A DNA stretch of 64,000 nucleotides from Alphaproteobacteria bacterium HGW-Alphaproteobacteria-3 (lineage in GTDB: Bacteria > Pseudomonadota > Alphaproteobacteria > Parvibaculales > Parvibaculaceae), in contig PHEF01000020.1 of assembly GCA_002842875.1 (NCBI GenBank), forward strand, positions 29,684 through 93,683, read 5' to 3'. This document shows, one piece after another, positions 39,801 to 48,947 of this stretch. The translations under genes were made by a program, and so were the position numbers. Numbering within the stretch: the stretch's first letter is position 1; each line of letters opens with the position of its first letter. The notes under the pieces are model-generated. The model saw nothing but the letters and a program-made list of their open reading frames with translations. It ran no database searches and had not been told where the DNA came from.

Positions 39801-40239
39801 GCGCCTCTTCACCCACCTCTTCGGCGGCGGCGAAGCGCATCTGAAACTCACCGAATCGGACGATCCGCTGGAAGCGGGGCTCGAAATCATGGCCCGCCCG
39901 CCGGGCAAGCGCCTGCAGGTGATGTCGCTGCTGTCTGGCGGCGAGCAGGCGCTTACCGCCATGTCGCTCATCTTCGCCGTGTTCCTCACCAACCCCTCGC
40001 CCATCTGCGTGCTGGACGAGGTGGATGCGCCGCTCGACGACGCCAATGTGGAGCGCTTCTGCGACCTGATGGAAGAGATGACGCGGACCACGGATACCCG
40101 CTTCCTCATCATCACCCACCACGCACTCACGATGGCCCGCATGAATCGCCTCTTCGGCGTCACCATGCAGGAGCGCGGCGTGTCCACTCTTGTCTCGGTC
40201 GATCTCGACGTTGCCGAGACGCTCCGCGAGGCCTCCTGA
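36848..40239 (+). pseudogene. smc: Chromosome partition ATPase SMC, internal deletion removing Walker A
   Basis: The GTG at 36848 starts the SMC N-terminus (QFNRLRLSGFKSFVDPTDLI). The frame meets TGA at 36917-36919. Homology resumes at once in another frame with VMGENSFKNMRGSGMEDVIF. Against the family, about 24 residues are missing (GPNGCGKS and flanks), or about 70 bases. The rest is intact for 1107 codons: coiled coils, a hinge near 38290-38650, the signature LLSGGEQALTAMSLIF, and Walker B ICVLDEVDAPLDD. The restored total would be about 1153 residues, normal for SMC. Translation from GTG 36916 would make a protein unable to bind ATP. Real lesion versus assembly error cannot be told here. 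Confidence 0.9.
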
Positions 40240-40271
40240 CGAGGCCGGTCAGCGCCATAACGCAGCGGAAT

Positions 40272-40296
40272 GGCCCCCTCACGAGGGGGCCTTTTT
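40272..40296 (+). terminator. Intrinsic terminator after smc
   Basis: A perfect stem GGCCCCCT / AGGGGGCC with loop CACG is followed by TTTTT. It lies 33 bases after the smc stop codon. Confidence 0.85.
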
Positions 40297-40522
40297 CGTG
40301 GCCGCTGGAGACTCGCTGCGCGCTCCTGGCGAGGCCTAATGCCGCAGGCGCGAAGCGGGACGAAAAGTATTGTTGTTTCAATGAGTTATACCTTCTCTGG
40401 CGGTCCTTGACAGGTTATGACCCTGACAGTAGGGTGCGCGCGGCTTCGATCCGGGGCGGGGCTCCGAAAGAGTATTTCTGACGGCGGAGCTTCCCGCGCG
40501 CGGCGCTCATCGCGGCGCGGAA

Positions 40523-40825
40523 GTGAAGGGAACAAGACCGGCTCCGACGGGCAAGCCCTCCGATATGGGGGTTGCCATGCGGCTCTCCTCGGAGCTCGTG
40601 GCGGGTGTTCTTCTGGGGGCCGGCATCGGCTGGTTCTTCGACTGGCTATTCGGCACGCTGCCGATCTTCCTGGTGGTTTTCACCGGGCTGGGAACGGTGG
40701 CAGGCGTAAAGAACGTGCTTCGCGCGACGCAGGCAATGAATGCGACCGCGGCGGAGCCGAAAAAGGATCAATCCGGGCAATCGCCCGGCGACGTAACGGC
40801 CGGACCTCCATCCGGCAAAAGCTGA
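40523..40825 (+). CDS. atpI: AtpZ/AtpI family F0 assembly protein
   Basis: A 100-residue protein. The two transmembrane helices are ELVAGVLLGAGIGWFFDWLF and PIFLVVFTGLGTVAGVKNVL, typical of AtpI, a non-essential helper in ring assembly and Mg/cation handling. It sits 15 bases before atpB. The start (GTG 40523) is uncertain: relatives usually have a charged 30-50 residue N-terminus, which I do not see here in any frame. A frameshift or a short N-terminus are both possible. The region from 40240 to 40522 holds the terminator of smc and probably the atp promoter. Confidence 0.75.
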   Translation: MKGTRPAPTGKPSDMGVAMRLSSELVAGVLLGAGIGWFFDWLFGTLPIFLVVFTGLGTVAGVKNVLRATQAMNATAAEPKKDQSGQSPGDVTAGPPSGKS

Positions 40826-40840
40826 GGCTGAGGCAAACCA

Positions 40841-41623
40841 GTGGCAACAGGCGCCGAACAATCCGGAGGCGGTTTCCCCGTCGATCCCCTGCACCAGTTC
40901 GTTGTGCAGCCCCTCATTCCCCTCAATATCGGCGGTCTCGACGCCTCCTTCACCAATGCCAGCCTCTGGATGGTGGTGACGGTTGTGGCCATCACCGTCT
41001 TCACGACGCTCGGCATGCGGTCGGGCGCCATGGTGCCGGGGCGCATGCAGTCGGTGGTCGAGAGCTTCTACACCTTCATCGCCAACATGGTCCGCGACAA
41101 TGCCGGCCATGATGCCATGCGCTTCTTCCCCTTCATCTTCTCGCTGTTCGCCTTCATCTTCTTCGCGAACATGATCGGGATGTTCCCCTATGCCTTCACG
41201 GTGACGAGCCACATCGTGGTCACCTTCGTGCTTGCCGGTACCGTCTTCGTCGGCGTCACGTTGACGGGCTTTGTCCTGCACGGTGCGAAGTTTCTGAGGG
41301 TTTTCGTTCCGAGCGGCGTGCCCATGGCACTCCTTCCTCTCGTGGTCGCGATCGAGATCATTTCGTATTTCTCGCGTCCCATCAGCCACTCCGTTCGTCT
41401 TTTCGCCAACATGCTGGCCGGCCACATCATGCTGAAAGTGTTTGCCGGCTTCGTCATCACCTTCATGACGATGGGCGCGATCGGCTGGGCAGGCATGATC
41501 CTGCCGCTCTTCATGATTATCTGTCTCACGGCGCTTGAATTCCTCGTCGCCGCGCTGCAGGCATATGTCTTCACTATCCTGACTTGCATGTATCTTCACG
41601 ACGCCCTTCATCCGGGCCATTGA
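40841..41623 (+). CDS. atpB: ATP synthase F0 subunit a
   Basis: A 260-residue integral membrane subunit forming the proton half-channels beside the c ring. The key region is [19 protein letters not shown], with the essential Arg in [28 protein letters not shown] is the last helix. At least five hydrophobic segments are visible. The start is GTG 40841. It belongs to the F0 cluster atpI-atpB-atpE-b'-b. The F1 genes are not in this window, as usual for alphaproteobacteria, where the F0 and F1 operons are separate. Confidence 0.96.
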   Translation: MATGAEQSGGGFPVDPLHQFVVQPLIPLNIGGLDASFTNASLWMVVTVVAITVFTTLGMRSGAMVPGRMQSVVESFYTFIANMVRDNAGHDAMRFFPFIFSLFAFIFFANMIGMFPYAFTVTSHIVVTFVLAGTVFVGVTLTGFVLHGAKFLRVFVPSGVPMALLPLVVAIEIISYFSRPISHSVRLFANMLAGHIMLKVFAGFVITFMTMGAIGWAGMILPLFMIICLTALEFLVAALQAYVFTILTCMYLHDALHPGH

Positions 41624-41714
41624 TCCGGGTGAGGACGTCAGGTCCCAAAAGCTATGGTTGCGGCTCCGTGGCCGTTCCCACTCTCCAAAACGATCCCAAA
41701 AGGAGCATCTAACT

Positions 41715-41939
41715 ATGGAAGCAGAAGCAGCGAAGTTCATCGGCGCCGGTATTGCGTGCCTCGGCATGGGCGGCGCCGCCATCGGCGTGGGCCAGATTTT
41801 CGCCAACTACCTGGCGGGCGCGCTGCGCAACCCGTCGGCGGCCGACGGCCAGTTCGCCCGTCTGATTTTCGGCTTCGCCGTGACGGAAGCGCTGGGCATC
41901 TTCTCGCTGCTCGTCGCGCTCATCCTGCTCTTCGTCTGA
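41715..41939 (+). CDS. atpE: ATP synthase F0 subunit c
   Basis: A 74-residue hairpin proteolipid of the rotor ring. Helix 1 is Gly/Ala-rich ([20 protein letters not shown]). The polar loop contains RNPSA (R38-N39-P40). Helix 2 has the proton-carrying acid Glu58 in [13 protein letters not shown]. It is preceded by AAGGAG eight bases before ATG 41715. The 91-base gap after atpB may allow extra translation signals for high c stoichiometry. Confidence 0.96.
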   Translation: MEAEAAKFIGAGIACLGMGGAAIGVGQIFANYLAGALRNPSAADGQFARLIFGFAVTEALGIFSLLVALILLFV

Positions 41940-42018
41940 TCCCTTTGCGGATCGGCCAGCCGGCTGCCTCGTCGAGGGGCGGCCGGCGGCAGGCCAACCC
42001 GTCTGACCGGAGACCTAC

Positions 42019-42381
42019 ATGATCGCCGAAGCCCTGGCCGCGGACGATCTCGACCAGGCTGCCCAGTTCAAGCGGCAGACTGACGAAGCGATCGAGGCCT
42101 ATGAAAAGGCGCTGGCGGAAGCCCGCGCCAAGGCCCACGAAATCGCGCAGGAAACGCGCGACCGCCTGCACGAGGAAACCGAGCGGCAGCGTCTGGCCAT
42201 CGAGGCAAGGCTCGCCGAGAAGATTTCGGAAGCCGAAAAGCAGATCGCGGCCACCAAGGAAGCAGCGCTCGCCAATGTGCGTAGCGTGGCGGTGGAAGTG
42301 GCGGACGCCATCGTCGCACAGCTTCTTGGCGAGGCCGACCGTGCCGCAGCCGAGCGTGCGGTCGATACCGAACTCAAGTAA
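42019..42381 (+). CDS. atpF2: ATP synthase F0 subunit b', lacking its membrane anchor
   Basis: A 120-residue protein whose sequence matches only the soluble stalk of b': DLDQAAQFKRQTDEAIEAYE, KAHEIAQETRDRLHEETERQ and NVRSVAVEVADAIVAQLLG. The usual N-terminal transmembrane helix and LPRI-type segment (about 45 residues) are absent, and an in-frame stop lies just upstream at 42004-42006. Normal b' is about 160-165 residues. A GGAG six bases before the ATG suggests the original start is retained and the next part deleted in frame. It could be a real deletion or an assembly artefact. As written, the protein could not anchor the stator by itself. Confidence 0.85.
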   Translation: MIAEALAADDLDQAAQFKRQTDEAIEAYEKALAEARAKAHEIAQETRDRLHEETERQRLAIEARLAEKISEAEKQIAATKEAALANVRSVAVEVADAIVAQLLGEADRAAAERAVDTELK

Positions 42382-42399
42382 CGCGAAGGACAAGCCCCA

Positions 42400-42885
42400 A
42401 TGTTCGCAACAGCCGAATTCTGGATCCTGGCCTGCCTTGTCGCGTTCTTCGCGATCCTTGGCTACTTCAAGGTTCACCGCACCATTACTGCGTCGCTCGA
42501 CAAGCGCGCCGCGGACATTGCCGCCGAGCTCGACGAGGCCCGGCGTCTGCGCGAGGAAGCGCAGCAACTCCTCGCCTCCTATCAGCGCAAGCAGCGCGAG
42601 GCGATGAAGGAAGCCGAAGACATCATCACCCAGGCGAAAGCCGAGGCCGAGCATCTCGCGAAGGAAACCCGCGCGAACATGGAGATGCAGGTCGAGCGCC
42701 GCACGAAGCTCGCCGAAGACAAGATCGCCCAGGCCGAAACCCAGGCGGTGAACGATGTCCGCTCCGTTGCCGCGGAAGTCGCCATCGGTGCCGCCCGCCG
42801 CGTCATCGCCCAGAAGGTCGATGCGGGCGCGGATGCGAAGCTCATCGAGAAGTCGATCGCCGATCTCGCCTCCAAGCTTCACTGA
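42400..42885 (+). CDS. atpF: ATP synthase F0 subunit b
   Basis: A 161-residue stator subunit. The N-terminal transmembrane helix is FWILACLVAFFAILGYF, followed by a long charged coiled-coil stalk (DKRAADIAAELDEARRLREE) and the delta-binding tail DLASKLH. The helix is intact here, unlike in the b' gene 18 bases upstream. Last gene of the F0 operon, followed by a strong terminator. Confidence 0.95.
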   Translation: MFATAEFWILACLVAFFAILGYFKVHRTITASLDKRAADIAAELDEARRLREEAQQLLASYQRKQREAMKEAEDIITQAKAEAEHLAKETRANMEMQVERRTKLAEDKIAQAETQAVNDVRSVAAEVAIGAARRVIAQKVDAGADAKLIEKSIADLASKLH

Positions 42886-42902
42886 CTGCAAATCGCTCGG
42901 GA

Positions 42903-42935
42903 AACCCCGCCCGGCTCCGGCCCGGCGGGGTTTTT
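42903..42935 (+). terminator. Intrinsic terminator after atpF
   Basis: The arms AACCCCGCC and GGCGGGGTT enclose a CGGCTCCGGCCC loop, and the run continues as TTTT. It ends the F0 operon. Confidence 0.85.
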
Positions 42936-42992
42936 GTTTGCCTTTTCGCACACCACTCCGGTTCAATGAGGGCGCAAACCGGGGAGGCCTCC

Positions 42993-43775
42993 ATGCTCGA
43001 GAGATACGAAGCGACCCAATTCACCGACGAGGGCGTCGCGAAGCCCGTCTATGTGCGGGGCTCCGGGCCTGCCGTCATCGTGATCCACGAAATTCCGGGC
43101 ATCACGCCGGAGGTCGTCCGCTTCGCGGACTGGGTAGTGGATGCCGGTTTCCGGGTCTATATGCCGCTGCTGATCGGCAAGGCGGGGCCGCCCCTCACCA
43201 TCGGCTATGTTGCGCGCTCCATCGCGAAGCTCTGCATCAGCCGCGAATTCCACATTCTTGCCTCGCACCGGTCGAGTCCGGTCACGACATGGCTCCGGGC
43301 GCTGGCCCGCCACGCGCATGAGGAAGCGGGGGGCAAGGGCGTCGGCGCGGTCGGCATGTGCTTCTCCGGCAATTTCGCTCTGTCCATGATGATGGAACCC
43401 GCGCTGATGGCGCCGGTTCTCTCGCAACCCTCCATGCCCTTCCCGTTCGGAGCGGAGCGGCGGGCTGCCCTTCACGTCTCACCGGAGGAATTCCAGTGTG
43501 TGAAGGATCGTTGCGCGAAGGGCGACAAGGTGCTCGGGCTCCGCTTCAAGGGCGACCGCATGTCGCCGCCGGAGAAGTTCGAAACGCTCAGGCGCGAACT
43601 CGGCGATGCATTCGAGGGGATCGAGATCGACGACAAATATGCCAATCCCGCATCTCCCGCACCGAGCCCGCACAGCGTATTGACGGTGGACCTCATCGAT
43701 CGCGACGGCGAGCCCACCAGGGAGGCGGCGAAGCGCGTGATCTCCTTCTTCCAGGAGCGGCTTCTTGTGGCCTAG
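42993..43775 (+). CDS. Dienelactone hydrolase family protein
   Basis: A 260-residue alpha/beta hydrolase. AVIVIHEIPGITPEVVRFADW is the oxyanion region of dienelactone hydrolases, and VGMCFSGNFALSMM carries the nucleophile elbow with Cys as in the DLH family. The late catalytic His is presumably in SPHSVLTVDL. The true substrate is unknown, since the family includes many carboxymethylenebutenolidase-like proteins. The ATG at 42993 follows GGGGAGGCCTCC and is better than the ATG 27 bases earlier. Its stop overlaps that of the convergent nucleotidyltransferase by four bases. Confidence 0.82.
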   Translation: MLERYEATQFTDEGVAKPVYVRGSGPAVIVIHEIPGITPEVVRFADWVVDAGFRVYMPLLIGKAGPPLTIGYVARSIAKLCISREFHILASHRSSPVTTWLRALARHAHEEAGGKGVGAVGMCFSGNFALSMMMEPALMAPVLSQPSMPFPFGAERRAALHVSPEEFQCVKDRCAKGDKVLGLRFKGDRMSPPEKFETLRRELGDAFEGIEIDDKYANPASPAPSPHSVLTVDLIDRDGEPTREAAKRVISFFQERLLVA

Positions 43776-44326
43776 GGTGCGACGACCGTCAGCTCCGGCC
43801 ACTTTTCCTGCCAGCGCGCGGCTTTCTCGGCGTAGCGCTCGGCGCTGAAATTTGGCGTCCGGTTCGGGCGGATGGTCATGCTTCCGATGTCGGCAAAACC
43901 GCGTGGCGCATAGACGCTTCCGCCGGGTGCGATACCGACCATGCAGGCAGGTGCAAGGAAGCGGTCGATCCCTTCGCAGGCATTGCGAAGTGAAGGATAT
44001 GGCATCCCGAACTTTCGCTCATACCAGATATGCACGCGCGCCTGATTCTTCAGTTCAACCTCGACATCGAGATCGGCGAAAAGTTCCGCGCCGCGGCGGA
44101 TCGCCGTGTCCTCCGCCTCCCAGCTCGTGTCGGCATCGAAATAGAAGATGTCGTAATCCTTGATGCCATAGCCCGGCTCGCGGCCCGTCAGCGCGTTCCA
44201 GACGGCCTGGAAGAGCGATCCGGAAACGAGCCATGCATCGGCGAGACCGAGCGACGGCAGCCGCGTCAGGATTTCACGGTTCACCTCGTTTGCGCGCGCA
44301 AGCTCGATGAACCGCGCCTCGTTCAT
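43772..44326 (-). CDS. Nucleotidyltransferase family protein (PF06042 type)
   Basis: A 184-residue protein matching the DUF925 or NTP_transf_6 family. VSGSLFQAVWNALTGREPGYGIKDYDIFYFDADTS carries GS and DxD-like acidic residues. A later VHIWYERKFG and a C-terminal AAMWQEKWPEL-like helix (here AARWQEKWPELTVV) complete the fold. Its function is unknown in the family. It starts just after the gcvPB stop, with one base between them, so it is the last gene of the gcv operon by position. Whether it serves glycine metabolism is doubtful. Confidence 0.8.
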   Translation of the reverse strand: MNEARFIELARANEVNREILTRLPSLGLADAWLVSGSLFQAVWNALTGREPGYGIKDYDIFYFDADTSWEAEDTAIRRGAELFADLDVEVELKNQARVHIWYERKFGMPYPSLRNACEGIDRFLAPACMVGIAPGGSVYAPRGFADIGSMTIRPNRTPNFSAERYAEKAARWQEKWPELTVVAP

Positions 44327-44327
44327 G

Positions 44328-45911
44328 CTATTCGGCAGCTTGCGCCGGTGCGGGAGGCGGCGCCCAGCGAAGCACGGGTCTGCGCGCGGCGCCCGTTTCG
44401 TCGAGCCTGCGTCGCGGCGACATGTAGGGCGCGCCGGTAAAGCGGTCCTTGTCGTTCGATCTGGCGGCGCGGGCGAGATCCTTCAGCGTCGCGATGAATA
44501 GATCGACGGCCTGTTTCGACTCCGTCTCCGTCGGTTCGATCAGCATCGCGCCATGGACGACCAGCGGGAAATACATGGTCATCGGATGGTAGCCTTCGTC
44601 GATCATCGCCTTGGCGAAATCGAGCGTCTCCACGCCCGTACCCTTCAGGAAGCGATCGTCGAAGAGCGCTTCGTGCATGCATGGGCCTTCGAAAGGCGCG
44701 GACAGGTCGTCCTTCAGCGAGGCGAGAACGTAGTTCGCGTTCAGCACCGCGTCTTCCGCAACCTGCCGCAACCCGTCCGAGCCATGGCTCAGCATGTAGG
44801 AGAGTGCGCGCACGAACATACCCATCTGCCCGTGGAAGGCCGTCATGCGGCCGAAAGGCGTCGTGCCATCGGCTTCGGCTTCACCTTCCGTCTCGACGAG
44901 GCGGAAACCGTCCTTGCCGTTCACGACATAGGGCAGCGGGGCGAAAGGCGCGAGTGCCTGCGAGAAGACCACCGGGCCGGCGCCCGGGCCGCCGCCGCCA
45001 TGCGGCGTCGAGAAGGTCTTGTGCAGGTTGATATGCATGGCATCGACACCGAGATCACCCGGCCGCACCCGGCCGACGATGGCGTTGAAGTTCGCGCCGT
45101 CGCAATAGAAATAGGCGCCCGCCTCATGCACGGCATCGGCGATCTTCACGATGTCGCGCTCGAAAAGACCGCAGGTGTTCGGGTTCGTCAGCATGATCGC
45201 CGCGACATCGGGCCCGAGCTTCGACTTGAAGGCTTCGAGATCGACGCGGCCTTCCTTCGTCGCCGGAATTGCATCCACCTTGTAGCCGAGCAACGCGGCG
45301 GTCGCCGGGTTGGTGCCATGCGCCGATTCCGGCACGAGCACGCGCGTCCGGGTCTCGTCTTCGCCGCGCGCGATGAGCGCGGCGCGGATCGCCATCATGC
45401 CGCACAGCTCGCCATGCGCGCCCGCCTTGGGCGAGAGCGTGACGCCGGGCATGCCGGTCAGTTCCTTCAACCAGTGCGAGAGTTCGCTCATCAGTTCGAG
45501 AGAGCCCTGCACCGTCTGTTGCGGCTGCAGCGGATGGACATCGGAGATGCCCGGGAGACGCGCCATCTTTTCGTTAAGGCGCGGATTGTGCTTCATCGTG
45601 CAGGAGCCGAGCGGGTAGAGCCCCGCATCGATCGAATAATTCTTCGCCGAAAGCCGCACGAAGTGACGCATCACTTCAGGCTCCGACACGCGGGCAAGGC
45701 CGATCCGGCCCTGCCGTTCGAAATTGCCGAGATGCGAGGTGAACTCGCCCGGCTCATCGAAATCGACGCCGCAGGCGCCCGGGTTGTCGAGTTCGAAGAG
45801 AAGCGGCTCTTCCTGCTCCAGCGCCCTGTTACCCGTGAATGTCTCGCGCGCGCCGGTGGCGCTCGCACCGCCGATCGACGTCGGACGGCCCTGCTTGTTC
45901 ATGCCTGACAT
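44328..45911 (-). CDS. gcvPB: Glycine dehydrogenase (decarboxylating) subunit 2
   Basis: PLP-binding half of the split P-protein. With GcvPA it decarboxylates glycine and loads the aminomethyl group on GcvH. It has 527 residues. The cofactor lysine is in NLHKTFSTPHGGGGPGAGPV. GSCTMKHNPRLNEKMARLPG and SPKAGAHGELCGMMAIRAAL are conserved substrate-binding regions. The start at 45911 directly follows the gcvPA stop and gives MSGMNKQGRP, as in relatives; ATG 45902 is an alternative. Confidence 0.96.
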   Translation of the reverse strand: MSGMNKQGRPTSIGGASATGARETFTGNRALEQEEPLLFELDNPGACGVDFDEPGEFTSHLGNFERQGRIGLARVSEPEVMRHFVRLSAKNYSIDAGLYPLGSCTMKHNPRLNEKMARLPGISDVHPLQPQQTVQGSLELMSELSHWLKELTGMPGVTLSPKAGAHGELCGMMAIRAALIARGEDETRTRVLVPESAHGTNPATAALLGYKVDAIPATKEGRVDLEAFKSKLGPDVAAIMLTNPNTCGLFERDIVKIADAVHEAGAYFYCDGANFNAIVGRVRPGDLGVDAMHINLHKTFSTPHGGGGPGAGPVVFSQALAPFAPLPYVVNGKDGFRLVETEGEAEADGTTPFGRMTAFHGQMGMFVRALSYMLSHGSDGLRQVAEDAVLNANYVLASLKDDLSAPFEGPCMHEALFDDRFLKGTGVETLDFAKAMIDEGYHPMTMYFPLVVHGAMLIEPTETESKQAVDLFIATLKDLARAARSNDKDRFTGAPYMSPRRRLDETGAARRPVLRWAPPPAPAQAAE

Positions 45912-47258
45912 CTAGAGCACCTCCTTCAGCGCCGCCGCATAAGCCGCGCGATCCGCATCCGTATTGATTTCCGTCGAAGCGACGATAAGGAGGTCTTCGG
46001 CCTCCTTGACGCCCGGCAGCAGCCGCGAGGCCGGCACGCCGCCCAGCACGCCCTTTTCCGCCAGCGCGTCGACGACTTCCGCCGCAGGTCTGGACAGGCG
46101 CATCGTGAATTCGTTGAAGAAAGCCTTGTTCAGGATTTCGACGCCCGGCACCGCCGCAAGACGCTCGGCAAGCTTCACCGCCGCCGCGTGGTTGATGCGG
46201 GCGAGCTGGCCGTAGCCGTCCTCGCCGAGAAGCGACATGTGAATCGTGAAGGCAAGACAGCACAGGCCGGAATTGGTGCAGATGTTCGACGTCGCCTTTT
46301 CACGGCGGATATGCTGTTCGCGCGTCGAGAGCGTCAGCACATAGCCGCGCTTGCCATCCGCATCCACCGTCTCGCCGCAGAGGCGGCCCGGCATCTGTCG
46401 GACATATTTCTCGCGCGTCGCGAAGAGGCCGACATAGGGGCCGCCGAAATTGAGGCCGTTGCCGATGGACTGGCCCTCACCCACCACGATGTCGGCGCCC
46501 ATCTCGCCGGGCGGCGTCACGGCGCCCAGCGAAACGATTTCGGAGACCACGGCGATCAGCAGCGCGCCCTTTGCGTGGGCCGCTTCCGCGATCGGCCGGA
46601 GATCGTGCAGTTCACCGAAGAAGCCAGGCGTCTGCACGACAACGCAGCTCGTCTCGTCCGTGATATGCGAGATGATGTCCTCGCTCGTCCCCGGCAGCGC
46701 GGGCGGCATGGTCTCGACCTGGTAATCCGCGAAGTCCGACAGGTTGCGAACGACAGCCGCATATTGGGGATGCAGCGTACCGGAGAGCACAGCCTTGCGC
46801 CGCTTCGTCACGCGATGCGCCATCAGCACCGCCTCGCCGCAGCCGGTCGAGCCGTCATACATGGAGGCGTTCGCCACATCCATGCCGGTGATCATCGCCA
46901 CCTGGGTCTGGAACTCGAAGAGATATTGCAGCGTACCTTGCGCGATTTCCGGCTGATAGGGCGTGTAGGACGTGAGGAACTCCGAACGCTGGATCAGATG
47001 GTCCACCGTCGCCGGTACGTGGTGGCGGTAAGCGCCGCCGCCCACGAAGAAGGGAACGCTGCCCGCCGCCACATTCTTCGCCGCCATGCGTTCGAAAATG
47101 CGCTCGACCTCAAGCTCGCCCTTCCGGCGCGGAAGGTCCACAAGGCCGTCGCGGCGCGCGCTTTCCGGCACGTCGCGGAACAACTCGTCGATGCCTTTCG
47201 CGCCGATGACGCCCAGCATTTCGCGCCGGTCGGTTTCGGTCAGGGGCAGATAACGCAT
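45912..47258 (-). CDS. gcvPA: Glycine dehydrogenase (decarboxylating) subunit 1
   Basis: Partner half of the split P-protein, 448 residues. The N-terminus [20 protein letters not shown] is typical, followed by [19 protein letters not shown] and [19 protein letters not shown]. It lacks the PLP lysine, which is normal for this subunit. The frame is open far upstream, but the ATG at 47258 has the sequence GAAAGGAAAGTGCGATC in front and matches the family start. Third gene of the operon, 61 bases after gcvH. Confidence 0.95.
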   Translation of the reverse strand: MRYLPLTETDRREMLGVIGAKGIDELFRDVPESARRDGLVDLPRRKGELEVERIFERMAAKNVAAGSVPFFVGGGAYRHHVPATVDHLIQRSEFLTSYTPYQPEIAQGTLQYLFEFQTQVAMITGMDVANASMYDGSTGCGEAVLMAHRVTKRRKAVLSGTLHPQYAAVVRNLSDFADYQVETMPPALPGTSEDIISHITDETSCVVVQTPGFFGELHDLRPIAEAAHAKGALLIAVVSEIVSLGAVTPPGEMGADIVVGEGQSIGNGLNFGGPYVGLFATREKYVRQMPGRLCGETVDADGKRGYVLTLSTREQHIRREKATSNICTNSGLCCLAFTIHMSLLGEDGYGQLARINHAAAVKLAERLAAVPGVEILNKAFFNEFTMRLSRPAAEVVDALAEKGVLGGVPASRLLPGVKEAEDLLIVASTEINTDADRAAYAAALKEVL

Positions 47259-47319
47259 GATCGCACTTTCCTTTCGAAGAACGGCCTCTCGCCGTCCGGC
47301 AGATGTGCTTCGGGAAGCC

Positions 47320-47697
47320 TTACTGCAGGCTTTCCACAAATTCGTTGTAGGCGGCTTCGTCCATGAGCTTGTCGAGCTCGGCGGGATCGGCAAGGCGGAG
47401 TTTCACGAACCAGCCGTCACCCATCGCATCTTCGTTGACGCCGGCGGGCGTCGTCTCGATGTCGCCATTCACGTCGACGACTTCGCCGCTCACGGGCGAA
47501 TAGACTTCGCTCGCCGCCTTGACGCTTTCGACCACCGCCGCTTCGTCGCCGGCGGCCAATTCCTTGCCGACTTCCGGCAGTTCGACAAAGACCACGTCGC
47601 CAAGCTGTTCCTGCGCGTAGTCGGTGATGCCGATGGTCGCGATGTCTCCATCGACGCGCACCCACTCATGCTGATCCGTGTAGCGAATATCGCTCAT
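47320..47697 (-). CDS. gcvH: Glycine cleavage system H protein
   Basis: A 125-residue lipoyl carrier that shuttles the aminomethyl arm between P, T and L proteins. The lipoylated lysine is K60 in [40 protein letters not shown] and [15 protein letters not shown] are canonical. It lies 36 bases after gcvT and is followed by gcvPA. The L protein (dihydrolipoamide dehydrogenase) is not in this window. Confidence 0.97.
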   Translation of the reverse strand: MSDIRYTDQHEWVRVDGDIATIGITDYAQEQLGDVVFVELPEVGKELAAGDEAAVVESVKAASEVYSPVSGEVVDVNGDIETTPAGVNEDAMGDGWFVKLRLADPAELDKLMDEAAYNEFVESLQ

Positions 47698-47733
47698 GCC
47701 AATCCCCTGGTTCCTGTTAGCAGCCGCAAGGCC

Positions 47734-48870
47734 TCATTTGCCCGGCTTGTGAAAACGCTTCGTCACGAAGGGCATCGCCGCGACCTTTGCCGGACGTCCC
47801 TTCCCCCGCACCATCAGTTCGACGCCGGTATCGACTTTCGCGAATCCGGCCTCGACATATCCCATTGCGATCGGTCCGCCGACGCTCGGTCCATAGCCGC
47901 CGCTCGTCACAATGCCGATCTTCTTTCCCGATGCGTCGGTGATTTCCGTGCCTTCGCGCGCGGGCGCCTTTCCTTCCGGCAAAAGGCCGACGCGCTTTCG
48001 CGGCGCGCCGTTGGCAATCTGATCCAGAATGATCTTCGCGCCGGGAAAGTTTCCTTCCTCGCGGCGGCGTTTCGAGATCGTCCAGGTCAACGCACCTTCG
48101 ACCGGTGTCGTCGTCTCGTCGATGTCGTGGCCATAGAGGCAGAGCCCGGCTTCGAGGCGGAGCGAATCGCGCGCGCCGAGCCCGATGGGTCCCACCTCCG
48201 CTTCGCCGAGGAGCTTCCTTGCGAGCGCCACCGCATCCTTGTCGGCGACGGAGACTTCGTAGCCGTCCTCGCCCGTGTAGCCGGAGCGGCTGACGATGCA
48301 GGCAAAACCGGCGACATTCATTTCCACGCCGGTCATGAACGCCTGTTCGGCGGCTTCCGGCGCAAAACGCGCGAAGACATCCACGGCCTTCGGCCCCTGA
48401 AGCGCGATCAGCGCACGATCCTCGATGCGACGGAGCGCGATGCCGGCCGGCAGATGTTTTTCGATATGGGCGAAGTCGGCATCCTTGCAGGCCGCGTTCA
48501 CGACGAGAAACAGAACGCCGTCCTTTTTCGTTCGCGTGACCATGAGATCGTCGAGGATGCCGCCCTTCCCGTTCAGGAGAAGCGTGTAGCGGATCGCGCC
48601 GGGGGCGAGATCGCGGATGTCGCCTGGCACCAGCGCCTCAAGTGCGGCGGCAACGGCATTATGGTCCGGCCCTTCGAGCCAGGCCTGCCCCATATGCGAC
48701 ACGTCGAAGAGACCGGCGGCCGCGCGCGTGTGCAGATGTTCGGCGAGTACGCCCGCGGGATATTGCACCGGCATGTCATAGCCCGCAAAAGGCACCATCT
48801 TCGCGCCGAGCTCGACATGGAGTGCGTGAAGGGGCGTCGTCTTCAGGGGACCGGCGGCGGGTTCCGACAT
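47734..48870 (-). CDS. gcvT: Aminomethyltransferase, glycine cleavage T protein
   Basis: Transfers the methylene group to tetrahydrofolate and releases ammonia. It has 378 residues. TTPLHALHVELGAKMVPFAG, LFDVSHMGQAW and IVSRSGYTGEDGYEVSV are signature blocks, with RDSLRLEAGLCLYGHDID in the folate region. The start at 48870 (MSEPAAGPLKTTPLHALH) matches homologues. The frame extends upstream into the riboswitch region but is not coding there. First gene of gcvT-H-PA-PB, preceded by a glycine riboswitch. Confidence 0.96.
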   Translation of the reverse strand: MSEPAAGPLKTTPLHALHVELGAKMVPFAGYDMPVQYPAGVLAEHLHTRAAAGLFDVSHMGQAWLEGPDHNAVAAALEALVPGDIRDLAPGAIRYTLLLNGKGGILDDLMVTRTKKDGVLFLVVNAACKDADFAHIEKHLPAGIALRRIEDRALIALQGPKAVDVFARFAPEAAEQAFMTGVEMNVAGFACIVSRSGYTGEDGYEVSVADKDAVALARKLLGEAEVGPIGLGARDSLRLEAGLCLYGHDIDETTTPVEGALTWTISKRRREEGNFPGAKIILDQIANGAPRKRVGLLPEGKAPAREGTEITDASGKKIGIVTSGGYGPSVGGPIAMGYVEAGFAKVDTGVELMVRGKGRPAKVAAMPFVTKRFHKPGK

Positions 48871-48947
48871 TGGGCTTCCAGGTTCTTCCCCGCTCGGGGA
48901 AACAAATGCGAATCGAGATGGACCGCCACTCGGCGGATTGCTCCGCC

